From Desulfuromonas sp. CSMB_57 (GTDB taxonomy: Bacteria > Desulfobacterota > Desulfuromonadia > Desulfuromonadales > Syntrophotaleaceae), in contig NZ_JAFCIY020000028.1 in assembly GCF_020194955.2 (NCBI RefSeq), forward strand, positions 32,069-96,068: a DNA stretch of 64,000 bases, written 5' to 3'. The notes beneath the pieces were generated by a model. The model made no database searches, was not told the origin of the DNA, and saw nothing but the letters and a program-made list of their open reading frames with translations. This document shows, one piece after another, positions 41,418 to 49,475 of this stretch. The position numbers and the translations under genes are program-made. Position 1 is the stretch's first letter. The number at the start of each line of letters is the position of its first letter.

Positions 41418-42611
41418 TCATCTGTCCGTCAATGCCAGAGCCACGCTGCCCGCCGAGATTTTTCGGCGTCCTATGGGCCTGGCGCATAGACGATGATACA
41501 TCCGGGTCAATTCGAAGTCGGTGACAGGGCGTTTGCGTCGCTGGGAAGCGGTCCGGACCCGTTGCAGCAGGTCCGGGAGTCGGTCCGGTGAAGGTTCGAG
41601 GCCGAGATCCCGCAAACGTTCCGCCAGTCCGTGCCGCCCGGCATGCTTGCCCAGCACCAGGTGGCGGCTGAGACCGACTTCGGCGGGCTCGAAGGGCTCG
41701 TAATTGCGCGGATCCTTCAGAATGCCGTCGACATGCAGACCCGCTTCGTGAGCGAAGATCCGCTCTCCGACCACGGCTTTCCAGGCCGGGACGGAGCGCC
41801 CGCTGGCCCGGGCGACGCAGTGCGACACCTCCACCAGTCTTCCGGTATCGATGGGACAGGCCATGCCGCAGGCATGTTTCAGGCCCATGACCACCTCTTC
41901 CAGGGCGGCGTTGCCGGCCCGTTCGCCGAGGCCGTTGACGGTGGTGTTGACGAAGCGGGCCCCGGCCCGTACTCCGGCGATGGCGTTGGCGGTGGCCATG
42001 CCCAGATCGTTGTGGGTATGTACCTCGATGTCCAACTCAACCCGTTCCGCCAGATAACGGATCTTTTCGTAGGTGGAGAAGGGGTCGAGCAAGCCGAGGG
42101 TATCGCAGAAACGAAAGCGATCGGCGCCCAGGCTGCGCGCCAATTCCATCAGGTCGACGAGAAAGTCCAAATCGGCGCGGCTGGCGTCCTCCCCGCCGAC
42201 GGAGACGTACAGGTCGTGTTGTTTGGCAAATCCCAGGGCCACCTTGAGTTGTTCCCTGACCCAGGAGCGGCTCTTGCGCAGTTTGTGGCGGATATGCAGA
42301 TCCGAGACGGACAGGGAGATATCCACGGCCTCAACGCCGCAGGCCAGGGAGGCGCGGATGTCCTCCACCAGGGCGCGGTTCCAGGTGAGCAACCGGGCGT
42401 TCAGGCCCAGATCCACCAGGGCTTTGACGGCGCGCTGTTCGTCGGCGCCCATGGCCGGTATGCCGCATTCCAGTTCCTGTACTCCCATGTCATCGAGCAG
42501 GCGGGCGATGGCGATCTTTTCCGCCAGGGAAAAAGCCACCCCGGCGGTCTGTTCACCGTCCCGCAGGGTGGTGTCGTCGATGATGATTTCTGCCGGCCGG
42601 TAATCACGCAT
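41418..42611 (-). CDS. nifV: Homocitrate synthase NifV
   Basis: A 397-aa DRE-TIM metallolyase that condenses acetyl-CoA and 2-oxoglutarate to homocitrate, the organic ligand of FeMo-co. It has [20 protein letters not shown], the metal-binding [18 protein letters not shown], and [17 protein letters not shown], with the NifV-type [20 protein letters not shown]. The context (mod and nif genes) favours NifV over the leucine enzyme LeuA. The ATG at 42611 has GGAGG 4 bases upstream. A probable -24/-12 promoter lies at 42679-42696. Confidence 0.94.
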   Translation of the reverse strand: MRDYRPAEIIIDDTTLRDGEQTAGVAFSLAEKIAIARLLDDMGVQELECGIPAMGADEQRAVKALVDLGLNARLLTWNRALVEDIRASLACGVEAVDISLSVSDLHIRHKLRKSRSWVREQLKVALGFAKQHDLYVSVGGEDASRADLDFLVDLMELARSLGADRFRFCDTLGLLDPFSTYEKIRYLAERVELDIEVHTHNDLGMATANAIAGVRAGARFVNTTVNGLGERAGNAALEEVVMGLKHACGMACPIDTGRLVEVSHCVARASGRSVPAWKAVVGERIFAHEAGLHVDGILKDPRNYEPFEPAEVGLSRHLVLGKHAGRHGLAERLRDLGLEPSPDRLPDLLQRVRTASQRRKRPVTDFELTRMYHRLCARPIGRRKISAGSVALALTDR

Positions 42612-42678
42612 GACGCCTCCGTCAAGTCGGGTTCTTGGAGTTTCCGGCGCCGTTGCTGGAAAGGCTTCATTCTCGAAG

Positions 42679-42696
42679 TAGCAATCTTCATGCCTT
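42679..42696 (-). promoter_or_regulatory. Candidate sigma-54 promoter for nifV
   Basis: Reading leftward, AAGGCATGAAGATTGCTA has GG and GC separated by exactly 10 bases and a good TTGCT -12 box. The -24 box is GGCAT instead of GGCAC. It would start transcription about 55 bases before nifV. Confidence 0.5.
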
Positions 42697-42819
42697 TTTC
42701 CAACCACCTGAAATGCCAGGGGAAAGTCCCGGCGGTGAGAAAAATATGCCGATAATCCGGGCAGGTTCAGTGGCCCGGTGGTGATTTTTGGGGCAGATCC
42801 GTCGCCACCTGCGGTCCGG

Positions 42820-43875
42820 TCAATATAACCTTCGGAAGGCATCCGCGCGGATGGCCGCATACAGGTCGTTGCCGGGGCTGATGTCCAGTTCGGTCACCGC
42901 CGGCGGCATCATCTGGGTGATGAGTTGCCGGCCGCCGCAATCCAGTTCCACGCCGACGCGCGGCCCCAGGTCGAACACTTCCCTTACCGTGCAGCGCAAC
43001 AGGTTGCGGGCGCTGATGGATTCCGGATGCCGGCGGAACAGCAGAATATCCCGGGCGGTCAGGGTGAACAGGTTGTCGCCGGCGGCAGGTTCCTGGTTGA
43101 GCATCAGGCGCTGGCTGCCCCAGCGGTAGGACCAGAGTTGATCCCGGGGTTGCGGATCCTCCAGGCGCAGGAAATTGAGGTAGCCCATGGGGCAGTCCTT
43201 CATGCGCTGCCGGGCCAGGTTGTCCGGGGTGGTGCGGTCGACCAGGCGGCCGCCGTCCAGCACCAGCACCTCCTCCACCAGCAGCCGCATCTCGTTCATG
43301 GAATGGGACACGTACAGCAGGGGAATATCGTATTCGGTCAACACTTGGTTCAGGTAGGGGATGATCTGGTACTTGAGTTTTTCGTCCAGACCGGTCAGGG
43401 GTTCATCCATGAGCAACAGTTGCGGGTCGGCCAGCACCGTCCGGCCCAGGGCCACCCGCTGGCGCTCCCCGCCGGACAGGTGGTGCACCGAGCGCGGCAA
43501 CAGGTGGGCGATATCCAGCACCCGGCAGAGGTCGGCGGGATCGATACGCCGGCGGATTTTGGGTATCCGCCGGAAACCGTATAACAGATTGCCTTCGACG
43601 CTCAGATGGGGAAACAGGTGGCTGTGCTGGAACACCACCCCGACACGACGCTGGTCCGGCGGCAGACAGAGGCGGCGTCCGTAGTCATACAGGATGCGAT
43701 CACCAAAACGGATGGCGCCGCCGTCCGGTTCCAGCAATCCCGCCAGCAGATGCACCAGGGTCGATTTGCCGCTGCCCGAGCGGCCGAAGATGCCGACTCG
43801 TTTGCCCTCGATGCGGAAGTCCACATCCAGCCGGAAATTTTCGAACCGCTTCTGCAGGGCCAGAGAAAGGCTCAT
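42820..43875 (-). CDS. modC: Molybdate ABC transporter ATP-binding protein ModC
   Basis: A 351-aa ATPase. It has Walker A GRSGSGKST, Q-loop VVFQHSHLFPHLSVEGNLLYG, signature LSGGERQRVALGR, Walker B LLLMDEPLTGLD and switch His in LLYVSHSMNEM. The C-terminal part (SISARNLLRCTVREVFDLG onward) is a TOBE/mop domain that binds molybdate. Its ATG overlaps the modB stop (ATGA), so the pair is translationally coupled. It powers molybdate import for FeMo-co. Confidence 0.96.
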   Translation of the reverse strand: MSLSLALQKRFENFRLDVDFRIEGKRVGIFGRSGSGKSTLVHLLAGLLEPDGGAIRFGDRILYDYGRRLCLPPDQRRVGVVFQHSHLFPHLSVEGNLLYGFRRIPKIRRRIDPADLCRVLDIAHLLPRSVHHLSGGERQRVALGRTVLADPQLLLMDEPLTGLDEKLKYQIIPYLNQVLTEYDIPLLYVSHSMNEMRLLVEEVLVLDGGRLVDRTTPDNLARQRMKDCPMGYLNFLRLEDPQPRDQLWSYRWGSQRLMLNQEPAAGDNLFTLTARDILLFRRHPESISARNLLRCTVREVFDLGPRVGVELDCGGRQLITQMMPPAVTELDISPGNDLYAAIRADAFRRLY

Positions 43876-44561
43876 GAGCGACTCCTTTTGGCCCATTTGC
43901 CGAGCAGGGCTTCATTGCCGAGCAGCGCGGCCAGGGACAGGGCCACGGACAGCAGGCAAAGGGTCATGGCGCGACCCTCGCCCCCCGGCGTGTTGATGTA
44001 GTCGAAGATGGCCAGGGGTATGGTCTGGGTCAGGCCCGGGATGTTGCCGGCCAGGACGATGGTGGCCCCGAACTCTCCCAGACTGCGGGCGAACATCAGC
44101 CCGGCGCCGGCCAGCAGCGCCCGGCCGGACAGAGGCAGAACGATGCTGATCAGGGTGTCGCGCCGGGAGGCGCCAAGGGTCCGGGCCGCCTGCAGCAGGC
44201 GGGGATCAATCTCTTCCAGACCGATGCGCACCGCGCGTACCAGCAATGGAAAGCCCACTACCAGGGAGGCCGCCACCGCCGCCCACCAGGTAAAGACGAT
44301 GCGCAGTCCGGTCTTCGCCAGCAGGCCGCCGAGGAGGCCGTTGCTGCCCAGCAGCAACAACAGCAGGTAGCCCACCACCACTGGCGGCAGCACCAGGGGC
44401 AGGTTCAGCAGCCCTTCCAAAAGGGCTCGGCCGCGGAAGCGCCCAAAGCTCAGCAGCGCCCCAGCCAGGAAGCCGCCGGGCAGGGACAGCAGGGTGGCGG
44501 TCAGGGCTACCCGGACCGAAAGAGCCACGGCCTGATAGTCGGTTGCGGTCAGATCGAACAT
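43872..44561 (-). CDS. modB: Molybdate ABC transporter permease ModB
   Basis: A 229-aa inner-membrane permease with about five hydrophobic spans. It has the ABC-contact EAA motif (QAARTLGASRRDTLISIVLP) and MFARSLGEFGATIVLAGNIPG, typical of ModB/CysT permeases. The start is the ATG at 44561 (MFDLTATDYQAVALSV); the frame upstream of it is unconserved. It lies 19 bp after modA and overlaps modC by four bases. Confidence 0.95.
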   Translation of the reverse strand: MFDLTATDYQAVALSVRVALTATLLSLPGGFLAGALLSFGRFRGRALLEGLLNLPLVLPPVVVGYLLLLLLGSNGLLGGLLAKTGLRIVFTWWAAVAASLVVGFPLLVRAVRIGLEEIDPRLLQAARTLGASRRDTLISIVLPLSGRALLAGAGLMFARSLGEFGATIVLAGNIPGLTQTIPLAIFDYINTPGGEGRAMTLCLLSVALSLAALLGNEALLGKWAKRSRS

Positions 44562-44580
44562 GGTTGCGCCTCGGCATTGC

Positions 44581-45330
44581 TCAGGGAAGCAAAAAACCGA
44601 AACCGGCAAGGATCCGGCCGGCCTCGGGCGAAGCAAGAAACTTGAAAAATTCCTGCACCTCGGCGCGCCGTGCCCCTTCAGGCGTCAACCCCACGGGATA
44701 CAACACCGGTTCATGCAGGTCCGCGGGAACCTCGAACAAAATGCGGGCCTGTTTGGCCAACAGGGCATCGGTGCGAAACACAAAAGCGCCGTCCACCTCG
44801 CCCCGCTCTGCGTACATGCGCGCCTGCAGCACATCCTTGGCCAGCACCAGGCGCTTGTTTTGCTGCAGAACAGGATAGAGACCGGCTTTCTTCAGAGCCT
44901 GCTCCGTGTAGCGCCCGGCGGGCGAACTGCCGGGGCTGCAGAGGGCGATGCGCTGCAGCCCCGGCAGATCCGCCAGGCTGCGAACCGTTTGGTCGGAACG
45001 GCCGAGGAATACCAGGCTGTTTTGCGCCAGAACCCGCACCGTGCCCGGCACGATGCGTTTTTCAGTGACGAGGTGATCCATCCATTGCCGGTCGGCGGAA
45101 ATGAACAGATCCGCCGGAGCACCGGCGACGATTTGGCGCGCCAGGGTGCCGGAGGCGGCAAGGTTGGGCACCAATTGCATTTGAGGATGCCTTTCCCGGT
45201 AGGCTGCGTCGAGGGCGCGCAGCGCATCGGACAGGCTGGCGGCCGCTGCGACGCGGATTTCGGCAGCGGCAGCCGGTTGGATAACCAGGATCGCGCAGGT
45301 CAGTATAATCAGACCAAGGAGTTTGTTCAT
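44581..45330 (-). CDS. modA: Molybdate-binding periplasmic protein ModA
   Basis: A 249-aa binding protein with a cleavable signal peptide (MNKLLGLIILTCAILVIQPAAAAE). It has the ModA start EIRVAAAASLSDALRALDAAYR and ADLFISADRQWMDHL, and later segments PAGRYTEQALKKAGLY and EVDGAFVFRTDALL. It captures molybdate (or tungstate) for ModBC. It lies 68 bp after nifB on the same strand, so nifB-modABC is likely one operon. Confidence 0.95.
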   Translation of the reverse strand: MNKLLGLIILTCAILVIQPAAAAEIRVAAAASLSDALRALDAAYRERHPQMQLVPNLAASGTLARQIVAGAPADLFISADRQWMDHLVTEKRIVPGTVRVLAQNSLVFLGRSDQTVRSLADLPGLQRIALCSPGSSPAGRYTEQALKKAGLYPVLQQNKRLVLAKDVLQARMYAERGEVDGAFVFRTDALLAKQARILFEVPADLHEPVLYPVGLTPEGARRAEVQEFFKFLASPEAGRILAGFGFLLP

Positions 45331-45398
45331 GATTTGACCTCTCATCAGGAGAATGGATTGAACACCTTGCGGATGGACGCCGATTCCACCGGTTTGTT

Positions 45399-46289
45399 TC
45401 AACGGCACATGCGGAATGGAACCACGGGCGCGACATCGAGTTCGGCGGTGGCCAAATCCAATCCCAGAACGCCCGCCGCATCGGCCCGGCACTGCTGACA
45501 GTGGCGGGACTGGGCCAGAATCCTTTCGGCCTGGCTGCGGATGGCTTCCATCTGCGCCGCATCCGGTACCGGGTGGTTTTTAAAGATGCCCTGCGGAATC
45601 AGGGGCAGGATGTTCATCATGCGCGCCCCCAGGCTTTTGGCCATCTCGGCCAGGGGCAGGGTTTCGTGGTCATTGACGCCGGGGATGTAGACGGAATTGA
45701 TCTTGACCAACAGGCCGGCCTCGGTAGCGGCAGCAATACCCGCCAATTGGGCATCGATCAGGGCCGCCGCGGCGTCCGCCCCGCGCAGCAGGGTGCCGCC
45801 CAGTTTCACCCACTGGTAGACCTTGGCGCCTGTTGCCGGAGTCAGGGCATTCATGGTCACGGTAATGCTGCCCACGCCCACCTCCTGCAGGACGGGCAGT
45901 TTTTCCGCCAGCATTAGACCGTTGGTGGACAGGCACAGCTGCAAATGAGGATAGGCTTCCCGCACCAGGCGAAAGGTTTCGAAGGTATTGGGGTTGGCCA
46001 GGGGGTCGCCGGGACCGGCAATTCCCACCACCTTCAGAGCCTCGCCCACCTGGGGATGGGCCAGCAGAGCGGAAACCCGCTGCAGGGCCTGCTCGGGGGT
46101 CAAAACCCGGCTGGTGACGCCGGGACGGTTTTCGTTGGCGCAATCGAAGCGCCGCTCACAAAACCCGCACTTGATGTTGCAGCCCGGCGCCACCGGCAGA
46201 TGGATGCGGGCGTTATGGCTGTGCTGGGCGCTGAAACAGGGATGACCACCGGCCGGGCTGGCACTGTTGGGACAGGATGTGGCGGACAT
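45399..46289 (-). CDS. nifB: FeMo-cofactor biosynthesis radical SAM protein NifB, short form
   Basis: A 296-aa radical SAM enzyme that builds the carbide-containing 8Fe NifB-co. It has the family start HPCFSAQHSHNARIHLPVAP, then the radical SAM Cys motif CNIKCGFC, FDCANENRPGVTSRVLTPEQA, and the C-terminal CQQCRADAAG. It ends after the SAM domain and lacks the NifX-like C-terminal domain of Azotobacter-type NifB; separate NifX-like proteins are encoded just upstream. AAAGGAG lies 6 bases before the ATG. It has its own sigma-54 promoter and leader terminator. Confidence 0.95.
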   Translation of the reverse strand: MSATSCPNSASPAGGHPCFSAQHSHNARIHLPVAPGCNIKCGFCERRFDCANENRPGVTSRVLTPEQALQRVSALLAHPQVGEALKVVGIAGPGDPLANPNTFETFRLVREAYPHLQLCLSTNGLMLAEKLPVLQEVGVGSITVTMNALTPATGAKVYQWVKLGGTLLRGADAAAALIDAQLAGIAAATEAGLLVKINSVYIPGVNDHETLPLAEMAKSLGARMMNILPLIPQGIFKNHPVPDAAQMEAIRSQAERILAQSRHCQQCRADAAGVLGLDLATAELDVAPVVPFRMCR

Positions 46290-46341
46290 GGGAGGCTCCT
46301 TTCGTGGGTGGCCGGACCGGTATCAGGTTCGGGAAGCAAAT

Positions 46342-46376
46342 AAAAAAGGGCCCGGGCGGATTCTGCCGCCGGGCCC
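46342..46376 (-). terminator. Intrinsic terminator in the nifB leader
   Basis: Reading leftward: GGGCCC and GGCGG pair with CCGCC and GGGCCC around the hexaloop CAGAAT, and TTTTTT follows. It lies after the nifX-like gene but also downstream of the nifB promoter at 46426-46444, so nifB transcripts must pass it. It is either a shared terminator or an attenuator; the placement favours attenuation. Confidence 0.8.
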
Positions 46377-46391
46377 CATTGCCTTGAGTCG

Positions 46392-46407
46392 GGCACATCG
46401 TTGTGCC
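46392..46407 (-). promoter_or_regulatory. ANTAR-type hexaloop hairpin in the nifB leader
   Basis: In the leftward transcript, GGCAC and GUGCC pair around the six-base loop AACGAU, with A at position 1 and G at position 4, the loop signature of ANTAR antiterminator targets. It lies near the 5' end of the transcript and just before the leader terminator. A clear second hexaloop stem overlapping the terminator is not obvious here; the interval contains the A/G-rich AAGGCAAUGGGG. Confidence 0.5.
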
Positions 46408-46425
46408 GGTTGTTTCATTAATTCC

Positions 46426-46444
46426 AAAGCACGGGCCGTGCCAA
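46426..46444 (-). promoter_or_regulatory. Sigma-54 (-24/-12) promoter for nifB
   Basis: Leftward TTGGCACGGCCCGTGCTTT matches the consensus TGGCAC-N5-TTGCW except for G in the first base of the -12 box. GG and GC are 10 bases apart. Transcription should start near 46417, giving a leader of about 128 nt. Confidence 0.8.
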
Positions 46445-46526
46445 GTTTGTATTCGATTGAAATTGTTGATGTTATCTTCTTTGAAGAAGATTGAATCGCA
46501 GAGAGGCAGGGAACTTTGTTTATTTT

Positions 46527-46862
46527 TTATGCGGTCAGCAGCTGATATGCACTGCGCAGGGCCGGTTCGATGGGCCCGGCCGCCGCAATGTGAGTCAATC
46601 CCGCCGACTCCAGAGCCTGCCGGGGCAGATCACCGATGCGGACACTGACCACGGCGCGGCAATCGCCCAAAGCTTCGGCGATGGCCTGGAAACGCTGCTG
46701 GTGAAAAGTGTGATCCGGATCACTGGAACAGTATTTTTCCACCAGAATGGTTTTTTCCTGCTCGATGCTGCGTTCATCGACCAAAAACACGGTAAAGGCG
46801 GCCGCCTGCCCGAAATGCAGGTCCACTTCATGACCATCCAGGGTGGCAACGGCAATGCGCAT
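46527..46862 (-). CDS. NifX/NifB-C-terminal family FeMo-co binding protein
   Basis: A 111-aa protein of the dinitrogenase iron-molybdenum cofactor family: MRIAVATLDGHEVDLHFGQAAAF with the conserved HFG, then GDCRAVVSVRIGDLPRQALESAG. Such proteins carry NifB-co or the VK cluster between assembly proteins. It may supply the domain missing from the short NifB. It is 61 bp after fdxB and is followed by the nifB promoter region, so it ends the nifHDK transcript. Confidence 0.9.
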   Translation of the reverse strand: MRIAVATLDGHEVDLHFGQAAAFTVFLVDERSIEQEKTILVEKYCSSDPDHTFHQQRFQAIAEALGDCRAVVSVRIGDLPRQALESAGLTHIAAAGPIEPALRSAYQLLTA

Positions 46863-46923
46863 GACGCAACTCCTTGGGAAAGGGGCCGGACGGTCAGGGT
46901 CTGTGACCGCCCGGCCAATCGGA

Positions 46924-47187
46924 TCAGATCTCCAACGGCTTGAAGGAAAAGGCCTTTTTCGGGCAGGTCACGCCGCAGGCGGCACAGCCGATACAGTTGC
47001 CGGGATTGTCGACGAACATGAACATGCGCGCCGAGTCTTCTTCATCCACTTCGTGGAAACCCAGCACCGAGCGGGAACAGACCTTGTAGCAGCGGCCGCA
47101 GCCGAGACATTTTTCATCGTCGACGGCAACCACGAAGGTCGGGGTCCAGGATTTGCCTTCCTTGGTTTTTCCGGTGTAGTAGGCCAT
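46924..47187 (-). CDS. fdxB: Nif-specific ferredoxin III (FdxB type)
   Basis: An 87-aa ferredoxin. MAYYTGKTKEGKSWTPTFVVAVD is the FdxB N-terminus. CLGCGRCYKVC and CIGCAACGVTCPK each supply ligands for a 4Fe-4S cluster. It is thought to donate electrons in nitrogenase or FeMo-co assembly. AAGGAG lies 7 bases before the ATG at 47187. A 143-bp mobile-like repeat lies between it and the upstream nifX. Confidence 0.93.
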   Translation of the reverse strand: MAYYTGKTKEGKSWTPTFVVAVDDEKCLGCGRCYKVCSRSVLGFHEVDEEDSARMFMFVDNPGNCIGCAACGVTCPKKAFSFKPLEI

Positions 47188-47220
47188 GGTGTTTACTCCT
47201 TGAATGTTGGATATTGGATA

Positions 47221-47363
47221 GTAACTATTCAGCATCGTGGAGCAGGGTCTCGCGCCGCCCTCCCCGAGGGCCGCATGAACCCATCCCTGGGGCTTGACGG
47301 TTGCCATCCGGGCGCCAGGCACCCTCGGGGAGGGCGCCCCGAGCCCCTGTGCTGAATAGTTAC
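47221..47363 (+). mobile_element. 143-bp MITE-like element, copy 1 (inside the nif operon)
   Basis: The ends are perfect inverted repeats, GTAACTATTCAGCA and TGCTGAATAGTTAC. Inside, CGCCCTCCCCGAGGG-type arms are also inverted (near 47255 and 47330), so the whole element folds on itself. TTGGATA flanks it at 47214-47220 and 47365-47371, a possible 7-bp target duplication. It has no transposase gene. Copy 2 at 62356-62499 differs by 10 substitutions and one base of length. It lies between nifX and fdxB, so the nif transcript runs through it. Confidence 0.8.
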
Positions 47364-47398
47364 GTTGGATAAAGGGTCAGGGTGACGGTCGATGCCGT

Positions 47399-47785
47399 TT
47401 ATTCCGCGTCCGGTGCCGGGCGCATGCCGAGATGCATGGCGCGGCGCATCCAGGGCGGCGGGTTGTCGCGCATGACCTGCTGCAGTTTGGCAACGACCTC
47501 GGCAATGGTTTCATTGCCCTTGGTCTTGACGGGATGGATTTTGCGGGCCACCAGGCGCGCCGCCGCCGGACCGCCGATCTGGGTGACATAGACCATGGTG
47601 CTGTCGCCGAGGGCGGCGAGACGGGCCATGATCCTGTCGTCCTCGCCCTCTCCATTCCCTTCTACGGCGACCACGCCGGCACATCGGGCCGTTTCCGGTT
47701 CGATGTCCCAGATGATGAAGCTCTGCGCCCAGCCGAAATGTTCGTCGATATGTTCCTGGTCGGTACTGGCGAATGCGACTTTCAT
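47399..47785 (-). CDS. nifX: NifX, FeMo-co assembly protein
   Basis: A 128-aa protein of the NifX family: MKVAFASTDQEHIDEHFGWAQSF, the HFG core, then STMVYVTQIGGPAAARLVARKIHPVKT, and a C-terminal LGMRPAPDAE tail as in nif-cluster NifX. It binds NifB-co or the VK cluster and hands it to NifEN. The ATG at 47785 is the family start. It lies 173 bp after nifK, with a 30-bp perfect palindrome in the gap. Confidence 0.92.
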   Translation of the reverse strand: MKVAFASTDQEHIDEHFGWAQSFIIWDIEPETARCAGVVAVEGNGEGEDDRIMARLAALGDSTMVYVTQIGGPAAARLVARKIHPVKTKGNETIAEVVAKLQQVMRDNPPPWMRRAMHLGMRPAPDAE

Positions 47786-47908
47786 GGCAGATCCTTTCCT
47801 GATGGCTTCGGGGGTTCGGCTCTTGGCGCCAGCGGTTTTCCAACCGGCAACTCGCGCCCGGAGCCCAATCCCCGAGGTTGGCATTGGTGAATTTCTCCCT
47901 TCTGCCCG

Positions 47909-47938
47909 GGCGGCCAGGGGAAGCTTCCCCTGGCCGCC
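47909..47938. repeat. 30-bp perfect palindrome between nifK and nifX
   Basis: The 30 bases centred on AAGCTT (arms GGCGGCCAGGGG and its complement) form a 15-bp perfect dyad, about 20 bp after the nifK stop. As RNA it gives a very stable hairpin without a T-run. It may shield nifHDK mRNA from 3' decay and lower nifX expression relative to the structural genes. Confidence 0.7.
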
Positions 47939-47958
47939 TCGGGACAGGCCCGATGCGG

Positions 47959-49422
47959 CTAACGCATCATTTCAAAATGTTTGTCCTCGCAGTTGCGGTC
48001 CACCTCGTCCAAAAAGGTGTTGGCGATGGAGCTCAGCAGGTTGATGGCCCCCTGGTAGCCGATGTAGGGCGAGCGGTGCAGGTTGACCCGGTCGATGATG
48101 GGGAAGCCGACCCGGATCAGAGGCACGCCGGCATCCCGGGCGACGAATTTGCCGTGGGTATCGCCGATGAGAGCGTCGACGGGGTCGGTCATCACCAGGC
48201 TGCGCAGATGCCAAAGGTCCTTGTTCATCCAGATCTGGCAGCCGGCCCCGTAGGGAGACTTTTCCAACAGCGCCTGCAGGGATTTGGCGACCCGCTTGTT
48301 GCCGCGGCTGCAGAGGATGTGGTAGGGCCGGGCGCCCATTTCCAGCAGGAAGGAGATCATCCCGGCCAGAAAATCCGGGTCGCCGTAGATGGCGAATTTC
48401 TTGTTGTGCAGGTACTGGTGAGCATCGGTCATGGCATCCACGGCCCGGCCGCGTTCGGCCTTGAGGCTTTCCGGTACCGGCGTTTCGGACAGTTCGGCCA
48501 GCTTCATCAGCAGAGTGTCGGTGTTGGCGACGCCGATGGGATAGGGCAGCACCTCCACCGGTGCGTCGGTCTGATCCGACAACCATTTGACGGTTTCCGT
48601 GGTCGCGTACTTCTGCATGACCAGGGTCGCCCGGGCATTGAGGCAATCCGCCGCCTCCGCCAGGGGCGTACCGCCGGGATAGGGGCGGTAGGTGCCGTCC
48701 AGGGGCGAGTCGAAGGATTCGGAGATGTCCGCCAAAACCGTCACCGGAATGCCGAAGGCTTCGCAGATGCGTTGGTATTCCCGGTAATTGCCGGTGTTGG
48801 CATCAAAGCCGGGAATCAGGTTGAGTTTGCCGTTATCCTTGGCCGAACCCTTTTTATCCGCGGTCAGGTAGGCCAGAATGGCTTTCAGCATGGCGTCGTA
48901 GCCATGGATATGGGTGCCGTTGAAGCTCGGGGTGTTGGCGTAGGGCACCGGAAAATCCTGGGGGATATGCCCCTCGTTGCGCGCGTTGATGATGAAGGCG
49001 TTGAGGTCGTCGCCGATGACCTCCGGCATGCAGGAGGTGAACACCGCAATCATCTTGGGCGCATAGAGTTTGTAGGCATTTTCCAGCCCCTCGAAGAGGT
49101 TGTTCTGGCCGCCGAAGACCGCGCCGTCCTCGGTCATGGCGTCGGAGACGGCCGGCGCCGGTTCGCGGAAATGGCGGTTCAGCGTGCTGCGATAGTAGGA
49201 GGCGCAGCCCTGGGAGCCGTGAACAAAGGGCAGGGTGCCTTCAAAGCCGTGCGCCACCAGTTGCGCTCCCAGAGGCTGACAGGCATGGGCCGGGTTGATG
49301 ACGGTGGCTTCGCGGGCGAGGTTTTTCTCCCGATACTCCTCGCTGTTGATCCATTCCTTGACCCGCGCGACCTCTTCAGGGGTGATTTCCGTTACTTTTT
49401 TTATGGCGCACTGTTCGCTCAT
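47959..49422 (-). CDS. nifK: Nitrogenase MoFe protein beta subunit NifK
   Basis: A 487-aa subunit that holds half of the P-cluster. It has NPAHACQPLGAQLVAHGFEGTL and VHGSQGCASYYRSTLNRHF with the P-cluster cysteines, CMPEVIGDDLNAFI with the third, and PSFNGTHIHGYD. The C-terminal IGYQGAINLLSSIANTFLDE is standard. Its length fits the shorter NifK group without the long N-terminal extension. AGGAG lies 8 bases before the ATG. It follows nifD by 53 bp. Confidence 0.98.
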   Translation of the reverse strand: MSEQCAIKKVTEITPEEVARVKEWINSEEYREKNLAREATVINPAHACQPLGAQLVAHGFEGTLPFVHGSQGCASYYRSTLNRHFREPAPAVSDAMTEDGAVFGGQNNLFEGLENAYKLYAPKMIAVFTSCMPEVIGDDLNAFIINARNEGHIPQDFPVPYANTPSFNGTHIHGYDAMLKAILAYLTADKKGSAKDNGKLNLIPGFDANTGNYREYQRICEAFGIPVTVLADISESFDSPLDGTYRPYPGGTPLAEAADCLNARATLVMQKYATTETVKWLSDQTDAPVEVLPYPIGVANTDTLLMKLAELSETPVPESLKAERGRAVDAMTDAHQYLHNKKFAIYGDPDFLAGMISFLLEMGARPYHILCSRGNKRVAKSLQALLEKSPYGAGCQIWMNKDLWHLRSLVMTDPVDALIGDTHGKFVARDAGVPLIRVGFPIIDRVNLHRSPYIGYQGAINLLSSIANTFLDEVDRNCEDKHFEMMR

Positions 49423-49475
49423 GGTGATTACTCCTGTACAAAAGTGAGGCGGTGAGAAGTGCTTCAAGCATTTCT

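Noticed and set aside
47221..47363. Short leftward open frames inside both 143-bp repeats (MATVKPQGWVHAALGEGG)
   Set aside because: They arise from the repeat itself, lack a ribosome site and run into unrelated sequence; treated as part of the element.
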